From assembly GCA_003661105.1 (NCBI GenBank), contig QMVM01000117.1, forward strand, positions 1-6,393: a stretch of DNA of 6,393 nucleotides, read 5' to 3'. Numbering within the stretch: the first letter of the stretch is position 1; each line of letters begins with the position of its first letter. Source of the DNA: Methanosarcinales archaeon (GTDB taxonomy: Archaea > Halobacteriota > Methanosarcinia > Methanosarcinales > Methanogasteraceae). The translations under genes and the position numbers were made by a program. Shown here piece after piece: positions 1 through 5,490 of this stretch. The notes under the pieces were generated by a model that worked only from the letters and a program-made list of their open reading frames with translations, was not told the origin of the DNA and made no database searches.

Positions 1-1607
1 ACAACACCGCGAATTCAAACGACTGCGGTATTCACCTGCGCCAGTCGAACAACAACACGTTCGTGAAAAATACCGTAAGCTCAAACGACTATGGCATTCG
101 CCTTTATCAGTCGAACAACAACAGCATCACATGTAACGGGGTGTGCAACAACGCGCAGCGAGGATTACACCTATTCCTGTTTAGTAGAGACAACAACATC
201 AGTTACAACAATATCATCGCAAACGGTGCGCAGCAGGCAAATGGGAGTTACCAGTGGCAGTTCGATAACGCCCAAATCAATTCAGTGGTGGCGGAGAATA
301 ACTACTGGGGAACAGCAGATGGGTTGATCATCGCAGCGAGTACAATGGGCGATGTGGACTGCGAGCCATTCGAGACAGTAGCGTGCACATGCGCACCGAC
401 CCCCGAACCACCGACATCCCGGCCACCTATATATGTGGGTCCCGGTGAGGCCAATACTACGATCCAGGGTGCGGTTAATAATGCAACATCAGGCGATACT
501 ATCATCGTACGCGATGGGACCTACAACGAGAACGTGGATGTGGATGTGGCTCATTTAATGATCCGGTCAGAGAATGGCTCTGCAAACTGTTTTGTTAACG
601 CATCATATCCGAATGATTCCGTCTTTCGGATGATTGTTAACTACGTGGATATAAGTGGATTTACGGTTGAAAATGCAACTGGAAATAATGCAGCTGGGAT
701 ATATCTTGGACTCAATGCGAACCACTGCAACATATCCGGTAACACTGTATCGAACAACAATGTCGGCATTTACCTGTATATATCACCTGATAACACACTC
801 CAAAACAACATCGTGAACTTAAACAAGAAGGAGGGCATCTATATGGGGCAGGCGGATCGTAACATACTCCGGAACAACATCGTGAACTCGAACACCGGGA
901 TCGGTATCAGCATAGACCACTCCGACGACATCATACTCCGGAACAATATCGCGAACTCGAACAATTATGGTATCTACATGGGCTATACAGTCCGTAGCGT
1001 ACTCCGGAACAATACTGCGAACTCGAACAACGAAAGCGGCATCAATATGGACCATTCGAACAACAACACCCTCCGGAAAAACACGGTAAACTCCAACGAT
1101 TGCGGCGTCTACATGGCGTATGCAAGCAACAACAATATCACCTGCAACGGAATGTACAACAACACCGGGGCAGGTGTCTACCTTGAGTCCGGAAACATAG
1201 TCAACAACATCAGTTACAACAACATCATCGCGAATGGCGACTGCAACGCAACAACCGGCGGCTGGGAATGGCAGTTTGTGAACGACCAGTCCAGTGATGT
1301 TGAAGCCGGACATAACTACTGGGGTGCAGGGATGATCAACACCACGATCGATGCAAGCATCTACGATGACGAGGAAGGGATTTCGGGCGAAGTTAAGTTC
1401 TACCCATTCGAGACCGAGCCTGTCACATGTGCCCCAACCCCTGAGGAGACGTCTGCATTCACCACCACTGACGCCGCGATTGCCCTCCAAATCGCAGTCG
1501 GCAACCGCGAATACGGATCGCGCTGGGATATCAACAGCGATGGGCGGGTAACATCCCTCGATGCGCTAATGATCTTACATGCGGCGACCGGGAATGGCAT
1601 TTTGTGA
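1..1607 (+). CDS. Secreted NosD-like beta-helix protein with C-terminal partial dockerin (5' end outside window)
   Basis: The frame is open from the window edge (first whole codon at 3), so the GTG at 63 is internal and about 534 residues are visible. Counting from that GTG: residues 1-83 are the end of one NosD-type parallel beta-helix module closing in NNYWG. A Pro-rich linker follows (CAPTPEPPTSRPP, 110-122). A second complete module starts with YVGPGEANTTIQGAV and GDTIIVRDGTYNEN, the usual N-terminal cap of such helices, runs through coils of 22-23 residues rich in NNN/GI, and closes in HNYWG. Both modules are followed by PFET..CAPTPE, so they are duplicates. Residues 467-514 resemble a dockerin: the second calcium loop is present (D489, N491, D493, D500, then SLDALMIL), but the first loop is missing, leaving only TTTDAAIALQIAVG. 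Beta-helices of this family bind carbohydrate or act as surface structural proteins; the ligand here is unknown. Periplasmic copper handling by true NosD is unlikely to apply. Confidence 0.85.
   Translation, partial: NTANSNDCGIHLRQSNNNTFVKNTVSSNDYGIRLYQSNNNSITCNGVCNNAQRGLHLFLFSRDNNISYNNIIANGAQQANGSYQWQFDNAQINSVVAENNYWGTADGLIIAASTMGDVDCEPFETVACTCAPTPEPPTSRPPIYVGPGEANTTIQGAVNNATSGDTIIVRDGTYNENVDVDVAHLMIRSENGSANCFVNASYPNDSVFRMIVNYVDISGFTVENATGNNAAGIYLGLNANHCNISGNTVSNNNVGIYLYISPDNTLQNNIVNLNKKEGIYMGQADRNILRNNIVNSNTGIGISIDHSDDIILRNNIANSNNYGIYMGYTVRSVLRNNTANSNNESGINMDHSNNNTLRKNTVNSNDCGVYMAYASNNNITCNGMYNNTGAGVYLESGNIVNNISYNNIIANGDCNATTGGWEWQFVNDQSSDVEAGHNYWGAGMINTTIDASIYDDEEGISGEVKFYPFETEPVTCAPTPEETSAFTTTDAAIALQIAVGNREYGSRWDINSDGRVTSLDALMILHAATGNGIL
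798..1139 (+). repeat. Tandem 66-69 nt coding repeats (beta-helix coils)
   Basis: Repeat units begin with CTCCGGAACAAYAT-like sequence at 798, 867, 936, 1002 and 1071, giving spacings of 69, 69, 66 and 69 nt. Each encodes one coil of the form LRNN-x-x-NSN-x-x-GI-x-M. Two related units with a 66-nt offset begin at 3 and 69 in the first module. The repeats keep the reading frame, so copy number could change by recombination without breaking the protein. Confidence 0.85.
1265..1288 (+). repeat. 24-nt repeat, copy 1 (copy 2 at 1590-1613, 23/24 identical)
   Basis: The segment starting GGGAATGGCA and ending GTGAACGACC occurs here inside the second beta-helix module, read as W-E-W-Q-F-V-N-D. It recurs at 1590-1613 with a single G-to-T difference, but in another frame, where it supplies the last residues (GNGIL) and the TGA stop of the same gene. 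A further short match (AGTGATG / GGTGATG) follows after a 5-nt gap. Confidence 0.85.
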
Positions 1608-1671
1608 ACGACCGGTGATGAGATCAAACGTCACAGCTAACGGCAGAGGACATGGATCGGATCAGAGATAG

Positions 1672-1863
1672 ACGAAAAAAAGTATCTGCGACCAGCAGGG
1701 CAATGGCATAAAAGGGATCGTAAACACCACCGGATATCTCGGTGGTCCGGCACTATGTGCCCCGATCCCTAAACTGCCAACGCTCGTACTCCGTGCAGTC
1801 GGGCTGCTTGCGCTTCCAGGATGCGTGCGGATGGTTGTCTGATTACGCAAGGGGTACTTCTAA
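1672..1863 (+). pseudogene. Remnant C-terminus of a surface protein with hydrophobic anchor
   Basis: There is no start codon. One frame is open from 1672 to a TGA at 1840-1842 and reads NGIKGIVNTTGYLGG, then CAPIPKLPTLVLRAVGLLAL, then PGCVRMVV. Read through the TGA, it ends LRKGYF before TAA at 1861-1863. Seen: a Pro-Thr hinge, a hydrophobic segment of about 15-18 residues, and a basic tail. This is the tripartite form of archaeal C-terminal surface anchors of the PEF-/PGF-CTERM kind, although the exact motif differs. The CAPIP hinge resembles the CAPTP hinge that precedes the dockerin in the gene just upstream. I infer a decayed or recombined 3' end of a related surface protein. A chance open frame remains possible. 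Confidence 0.4.
1713..1770 (+). other. Possible three-way-junction fold
   Basis: Three perfect inverted repeats nest together: an outer 8-bp stem AGGGATCG (1713-1720) with CGATCCCT (1763-1770); an inner 7-bp hairpin ACCACCG (1726-1732) with CGGTGGT (1740-1746); and a second inner 5-bp hairpin GGCAC (1749-1753) with GTGCC (1757-1761). The stretch also lies inside the putative anchor remnant, so the pairing could be incidental. No poly-T follows, so it does not look like a simple terminator. Confidence 0.35.
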
Positions 1864-2059
1864 CACCGATACATCCGCTGAATGCTCGATGTGTCCATTA
1901 TGCCAAAATGCCCTCCGACGCAGGAAAAACTCATATTACGCAATACCAGAGGAGCTGTAGAGAATCGTTTCCCGGAGGAGGTGGGATGCTTGCGGGGGTG
2001 GGGATAACTTATATGGGGCATCTCCGAAGTAGGGGTCAACAACTAAAAGCATTGGATGG
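1864..2059. other. Intergenic stretch before the phospholipase D-like gene
   Basis: There is no convincing gene. A short frame of 41 codons (ATG 1882 to TAA 2005-2007, protein starting MLDVSIMPKCPPTQEKL) is open but has no recognisable motif and no clear ribosome binding site, so I do not call it. The last 55 bases hold the TATA-like box described separately. Together with the anchor remnant, this completes the gap after the beta-helix gene. Confidence 0.5.
2008..2015 (+). promoter_or_regulatory. TATA-like box for the phospholipase D-like gene
   Basis: CTTATATG sits about 63 nt ahead of the preferred start at 2075. An archaeal start site about 26 nt downstream would fall near 2037, leaving a leader of roughly 40 nt that includes the ribosome binding site at 2062-2069. 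Confidence 0.4.
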
Positions 2060-2061
2060 AT

Positions 2062-2069
2062 GGAGATGA
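2062..2069 (+). promoter_or_regulatory. Ribosome binding site deciding the start at 2075
   Basis: GGAGATGA matches the archaeal anti-Shine-Dalgarno complement GGAGGTGA in all but one base and lies 5 nt before ATG 2075. The in-frame ATG at 2060 has no purine-rich site upstream, and its codons overlap this site, so 2075 is preferred. Confidence 0.5.
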
Positions 2070-2074
2070 GATCG

Positions 2075-4333
2075 ATGATGTATATATACAAAAAGAGATC
2101 AAGAAGTACTGAAACGCCCCACACAACCGCAATCCGGATGATTCTGGTATTTATGATTCTGGGAACTGCTTTTTGTGCCGAAGCAAATCCATCAGCTCCG
2201 GGCAGGTCCGAAAATGCGATGATTACGGAAATATACTACGACACCTATCTGAAGGGGGATACTGATGGCGAATTCATAAGAATACACAATCCAACCGCAG
2301 ATCCAATCAAGATCGGTGGCTGGCAGATAAACGATTTTGAGGGTGCCATCACATTCCCGGCATTGGCAGGTATGGGCGTGGGTGATTGTTTATATCTAGC
2401 GTATAATGCAACCGCGTTCTATGATGAGACTCTCAGGAGAGCGGATTTTGAGTATGGTGTGGATTCCGATTCAACACCAAATATGGTGAAAACTTCCGGA
2501 ACGATAAAATTATCTAATGACGGGGATGAAGTGGTCCTGATGGATGAAAAGGGCGAGATCATAGATGTTGTGATCTATGGCAGCTCTGACCCGGATGCTG
2601 TAGCTGGGTGGACCGGTGCGCCTGTGGAGGACGTGCGTGAGGGTGTGATCCTGGAGCGGGACAGAGATGAAACCACTGGTAGATATAAGGATACGGATTC
2701 TGCAGAAGACTGGGACGATTTTCGGGTATACGTTGTCGGGCAGTCGCATCTCTCTTATGAAACCTTCGGGTTTGACGGGAATGTGACGGTATTTACCTCC
2801 CCGGACAGCAGCTTTACAGCAATCGCAGATGTGATCGACAACGCCAGTGAATCGATTTGCCTTAATCTTTACCAATTCCATAACTTCTATCTGATGGATC
2901 ACATAATAGCTGCGATAGAACGGGGAGTTGAAGTTAAGATACTGCTTGAAGGCGGACCTGTAACCGGGATCGCCGATGAAGAGAAGTATATTGCAAGTAA
3001 GACCGTTACTGCAGGCGGAGAGGTCAGGTTCATGATATCTGATGGAGACCGACGTATTCATGACAGATACGCATTCAACCATGCAAAATATGCGATTATA
3101 GATGGTGAAACGACGATAGTAACCACAGAAAACTGGAAAAATACAGGCATACCCATCAACAACACGTTTGGAAACAGAGGCTGGGGCATCATCATAAACA
3201 ATCCGGATACCGCCGAGTATTGGAGCAGCGCATTCAGCGAGGATTGGAATCCTGCAAGCAAGGACAGCTTTCCGTTTACACCGGACGATCCGATCTACGG
3301 GAATAAATATGGCAGCCCCCCGCCTGATTTCGTGCCAGACCGCACAGTCTTGACTGGCAATTACACAAGTCCATTCCATAGCGAGATTGTTTCAGGCAAG
3401 TTCAATGTGTCTCCTGTTTTATCACCGGACACCTCGCTACTGGAGACGGCATCTATCATCGGCATGATAACAGGAGCGGACGATTCCGTTTATGTGGAGC
3501 AGCTCTATATCCGGAACTGGGGCACTCCTGCAGACCCAAAACCAAATCCCTTCCTGGAGGCTACGATCAACGCAGCAAGGAGGGGATGTGAGGTGAAGAT
3601 ATTGCTTGACTCCACTTATGGAGTGAAGAATGAGGAGATGGGCGAGTATCTGAACGGTATTGCCGCATCCGAAAATTTAAATCTCGAAGCAAAGCTGATA
3701 GACAACGTTGGGATGGGGCTTAACAAAACACATACCAAAGGCGTGATCGTTGACCACAGTCAGGTTCTGATCTCAAGCATCAACTGGAATGAGAACAGTG
3801 CAAAAAACAACCGTGAAGCAGGTTTGATCATCGAGAATGAAGATGTGGCTGAATTTTATACTGATGTCTTCTTCTATGACTGGTGGAATGGCGCATTTCA
3901 TCCCAGGGCGTCTTTCACATACACCCCGGATCACCCGATTGTGGATCAAAACATAACCTTCGATGCCAGTAGCTCCACTGATCCGGACGGAATGATTGTA
4001 GAATACAACTGGGACGACGGATGCGAAAACACAACAACCGCTTCGCGCCTGATAATAACCCACGCATACAGCATCCGTGGCAGTTACACTGTAACCCTGA
4101 CCGTAACAGGCGATGACGGCACAACCGACATAACCAGTAAAATCATAACGGTGGACGGCATCTGCGGTGATAGTAACCACGACGGCACGATCACCATGGC
4201 AGATGCGGCAATCGCGCTCTTGATGGTGGTCGGAGCGATTCCGGATACACGAGAAGCGGATGTGAACGGCGATAGCCGGGTGACTTCGCTTGATGTCTTG
4301 ATGATTCTGCAGGGCGTGTCTGGCTACGCATGA
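2075..4333 (+). CDS. Secreted lamin-tail / phospholipase D-like / PKD / dockerin protein
   Basis: A 752-residue secreted protein. Residues 6-21 are basic, 22-35 hydrophobic (MILVFMILGTAFCA), with likely cleavage after AEA (37). About 46-170 is a lamin-tail domain (ITEIYYD, EFIRIHNPT, IKIGGWQI, VVLMDEKG). Two phospholipase D-type halves follow: about 235-395 with the HxKx4D motif at H336, K338, D343, then about 445-605 with H553, K555, D560 and the typical SSINWNENS after it. Both catalytic motifs are intact, so phosphodiester hydrolysis (nuclease or phospholipase) outside the cell is plausible; the substrate is unknown. Residues about 610-695 form a PKD beta-sandwich (FDASSSTDPDG, YSIRGSYTVTLTV). 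Residues 696-752 are a full dockerin with two calcium loops (D699, N701, D703, D710; D729, N731, D733, D740). The same closing dockerin type in the upstream gene suggests a shared cohesin partner. An in-frame ATG at 2060 is an alternative start. Confidence 0.92.
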   Translation: MMYIYKKRSRSTETPHTTAIRMILVFMILGTAFCAEANPSAPGRSENAMITEIYYDTYLKGDTDGEFIRIHNPTADPIKIGGWQINDFEGAITFPALAGMGVGDCLYLAYNATAFYDETLRRADFEYGVDSDSTPNMVKTSGTIKLSNDGDEVVLMDEKGEIIDVVIYGSSDPDAVAGWTGAPVEDVREGVILERDRDETTGRYKDTDSAEDWDDFRVYVVGQSHLSYETFGFDGNVTVFTSPDSSFTAIADVIDNASESICLNLYQFHNFYLMDHIIAAIERGVEVKILLEGGPVTGIADEEKYIASKTVTAGGEVRFMISDGDRRIHDRYAFNHAKYAIIDGETTIVTTENWKNTGIPINNTFGNRGWGIIINNPDTAEYWSSAFSEDWNPASKDSFPFTPDDPIYGNKYGSPPPDFVPDRTVLTGNYTSPFHSEIVSGKFNVSPVLSPDTSLLETASIIGMITGADDSVYVEQLYIRNWGTPADPKPNPFLEATINAARRGCEVKILLDSTYGVKNEEMGEYLNGIAASENLNLEAKLIDNVGMGLNKTHTKGVIVDHSQVLISSINWNENSAKNNREAGLIIENEDVAEFYTDVFFYDWWNGAFHPRASFTYTPDHPIVDQNITFDASSSTDPDGMIVEYNWDDGCENTTTASRLIITHAYSIRGSYTVTLTVTGDDGTTDITSKIITVDGICGDSNHDGTITMADAAIALLMVVGAIPDTREADVNGDSRVTSLDVLMILQGVSGYA

Positions 4334-4601
4334 ATGGCTGATCGCCGATTTCTCACACCTTGCGCCATCTGCTTGATCTTCGCAAAGAGCTGCCACATCG
4401 TAGCCTTGTTGCCCTTCGTGAACTCAAACGGCGAGTCAGCGAATCCAATCGAAGTAGACCGACACCTTGTCCATGCCTGCCAAACGCACCTGCACACTCC
4501 ACCACACCGGTAACATCATGCAGCACCACACCATCAGATGCAACTGTCGTCGGGCATGACGCAGTATCGAGACACACGAGTAGTAGCTCTGCAGAGGGTT
4601 C
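4324..4601 (-). pseudogene. Frameshifted gene of unknown function
   Basis: Three minus-strand frames in succession read like one protein with G/C-ending codons: first SCPTTVASDGVVLHDVTGVV then ECAGAFG; then AGMDKVSVYFDWI; then ADSPFEFTKGNKATMWQLFA followed by KIKQMAQGVRNRRSAIHA and a TAG stop at 4324-4326. The frame changes fall near 4478 and near 4442. No single frame covers the stretch, and no start codon stands out. The stop lies inside the last codons of the convergent phospholipase D-like gene. I do not recognise the family. I infer a decayed gene; two sequencing errors would give the same picture. Confidence 0.4.
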
Positions 4602-4628
4602 TTATGACTGGGTCATGGGACCAGATAG

Positions 4629-4640
4629 TATTATAATATA
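4629..4640 (+). promoter_or_regulatory. TATA box of the antitoxin gene
   Basis: An AT-only tract (TATTATAATATA) lies 11-22 nt before ATG 4651. With the usual archaeal spacing, transcription would start near 4660, which would make the second in-frame ATG at 4663 a leaderless start. The tract also abuts GAGG at 4641-4644, which could serve ATG 4651 if transcription starts further upstream. Confidence 0.45.
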
Positions 4641-4650
4641 GAGGAATCTG

Positions 4651-4899
4651 ATGGTGTACTACATGGCAGCCACCACAACGATCTGTATAGACTCAAGGGT
4701 AAAGGACTTGCTGACGAACCTGAAGCGTCATCCCCGCGAATCATATAATTCAGTCGTTGCGCGGTTGACAGACTTGGCAATAGATTGTGAACCACTGGGC
4801 GATGAGGCGATACATGGCATCGAAGAGGCACTTGAAGGCATTAAACACGGGTGTCGGTACTCCGAAGAAGAGGTCATGAAAGAGTTTGACCTGCTATGA
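4651..4899 (+). CDS. Antitoxin, ribbon-helix-helix / UPF0330-like (VapB/RelB type)
   Basis: 82 residues from ATG 4651, or 78 from ATG 4663 (MAATTTICIDSRV), which matches the usual family N-terminus better. Residues 8-20 (TTTICIDSRVKDL) resemble the DNA-contacting strand and first helix of a ribbon-helix-helix fold, followed by the family-typical LKRHPRESYNSVVARLTDLA. The C-terminus (IEEALEGIKHGCRYSEEEVM) is the toxin-clasping segment of archaeal antitoxins that usually carry a RelE-type partner. Such proteins neutralise the toxin and repress their own promoter, here probably at the AT-rich tract 4629-4640. The stop overlaps the next ATG by ATGA, the expected operon arrangement, but that toxin gene is broken, so this antitoxin appears orphaned. 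The reading frame itself is intact. Confidence 0.85.
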   Translation: MVYYMAATTTICIDSRVKDLLTNLKRHPRESYNSVVARLTDLAIDCEPLGDEAIHGIEEALEGIKHGCRYSEEEVMKEFDLL

Positions 4900-5032
4900 G
4901 CTGCAAGGTCGACTATACCGCAAACGAGAAAAGATCTCAAAAACAGTCCCCCTGATGTTGCAGAGGAGCACTCTATCGATCAATGGCGTCAGAGGTGACC
5001 CATACGCCCCTGTCAAGAACCACCATCGATGA
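4896..5032 (+). pseudogene. RelE-type toxin remnant (two frameshifts, truncated)
   Basis: ATG 4896 overlaps the antitoxin stop (ATGA). Frame one reads MSCKVDYTAN, then hits TGA at 4953. Frame two, from 4921, continues as TRKDLKNSPPDVAEE. Frame three, around 4973-5020, continues as LSINGVRGDPYAPVKN and reaches TGA at 5030. Joined, these give about 41 residues with the archaeal RelE pattern: basic beta strand, then RKDLKNLPxDVAEEI helix, then a GDPY..VKKL-like turn. Typical toxins have 85-90 residues; the C-terminal half with the catalytic basic and Tyr residues is absent, so no activity is expected. The family assignment rests on these fragments plus position after a cognate-type antitoxin. 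Confidence 0.6.
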
Positions 5033-5332
5033 TGGCGATGCACCTGCATTCTCTTGCTCTCTTGCCAGCGCCATAACATCCCGCTCTGCAGCGTGTATCT
5101 CGCTCTCAAAACCGGTAAACTTGCTGGCGGATCCATAATTTTTATCGCGCCGCGTTTGACGCACTCTCCGACGATAAATGAGTCTGCATCACCTCTTTGT
5201 TTTCCAACCGTGATAACTTCGTCGAATACCGGCCAGGGATGAGTAAACCGTCCCCTGTTTCTTGTATTATTGAGACGAGACCGACTTTAGCGAGATGTAT
5301 CAGTGGGGGCGGAGTTTAAGTACAATCGTCAT
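4973..5332 (-). pseudogene. PIN-domain toxin remnant (DUF3368/VapC-like), multiply frameshifted
   Basis: From ATG 5332, minus-strand frames must be switched repeatedly: MTIVL, then (after an apparent insertion) NSAP; LIHLAKVGLVSIIQETGDGL then LIPG(R) at 5303-5229; VFDEVITVGKQRGDADSFIV then GECVKRGAIKIMDPPA from 5229; then SKFTGFESEIHAAERDVMAL then AREQENAG down to about 5040. Order and motifs fit DUF3368 PIN nucleases: NS[AT]PLI.LAK.G at the N-terminus, VFDEV..GK.RGDAD..., and an acidic AERDVMALA helix. PIN toxins cut RNA using these acidic residues. The C-terminal third (usual length about 150) is missing; the frame runs on to a TAG at 4973-4975 through sequence that on the other strand belongs to the RelE remnant. 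At least four frameshifts make it non-functional. Its start overlaps the upstream antitoxin stop by ATGA. Confidence 0.6.
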
Positions 5333-5490
5333 TCTGCTGCTGCATTAAAATCCTTTTGAATGTCCTGAACACAGATTGAGGTTTTTATGCAGTTCTTTCA
5401 GAAATACCGAAGATGGGCTTTACGATGCTTTTCGAGGTGGATGCATAACTTACTTGATTTTCAGACCGTGTCGGGAATTCGAATCACCAC
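5329..5490 (-). pseudogene. Antitoxin remnant upstream of the PIN gene (UPF0175-like, tentative)
   Basis: One 54-codon frame runs from GTG 5490 (or GTG 5487) to TGA 5329-5331, with in-frame TGA at codon 10 (5461-5463) and codon 31 (5398-5400). It reads VVIRIPDTV, stop, KSSKLCIHLEKHRKAHLRYF, stop, KNCIKTSICVQDIQKDF, NAAAE. The start resembles antitoxins of the UPF0175 group (VxxRIPDxVEKxLKL) and the end resembles their acidic toxin-binding tail (DIQKDFNAAAE). UPF0175 proteins commonly pair with DUF3368 PIN toxins, and the ATGA overlap with the PIN start supports a pair. It is shorter than the usual 80-90 residues, so an internal deletion is likely. GTG 5487 overlaps the stop of the HisA-family gene (GTGA). 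Family name is tentative. Confidence 0.45.

Noticed and set aside
798..1139. CRISPR array
   Set aside because: Repeats are in frame, diverged and encode regular beta-helix coils, with no unique spacers between constant repeats.
819..1490. Minus-strand open frame of 223 codons opposite the beta-helix gene
   Set aside because: It mirrors the repeated coils on the other strand; its own repeats (VxDIVPEY-like) are simply the complement of the coding repeats.
1713..1770. tRNA or tRNA-like gene
   Set aside because: The structure has only two inner arms, is about 58 nt long, and lacks a T-loop TTC sequence.
2079..2090. TGTATATATACA palindrome as the promoter of the phospholipase D-like gene with translation from ATG 2138
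   Set aside because: It would remove the basic n-region of the signal peptide, and no ribosome binding site precedes 2138; the TATA-like box at 2008 with the site at 2062-2069 fits better. It remains a possible second promoter.
2510..3379. Long minus-strand open frame (289 codons)
   Set aside because: It lies entirely inside the phospholipase D-like gene, and its product shows no domain or plausible composition (rich in Cys, Arg, Tyr and Ile runs).
4360..4641. Plus-strand 93-codon open frame
   Set aside because: Its second half is Ser/Thr/Pro/His-rich low-complexity text with no motif, and the minus-strand fragments have more coding-like codon use.
5329..5490. TGA read as an amino acid (recoding) in the antitoxin remnant
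   Set aside because: No selenocysteine element is visible, the TGA positions do not match any expected Cys/Sec, and the adjacent PIN frame is also broken by frameshifts, so decay is simpler.
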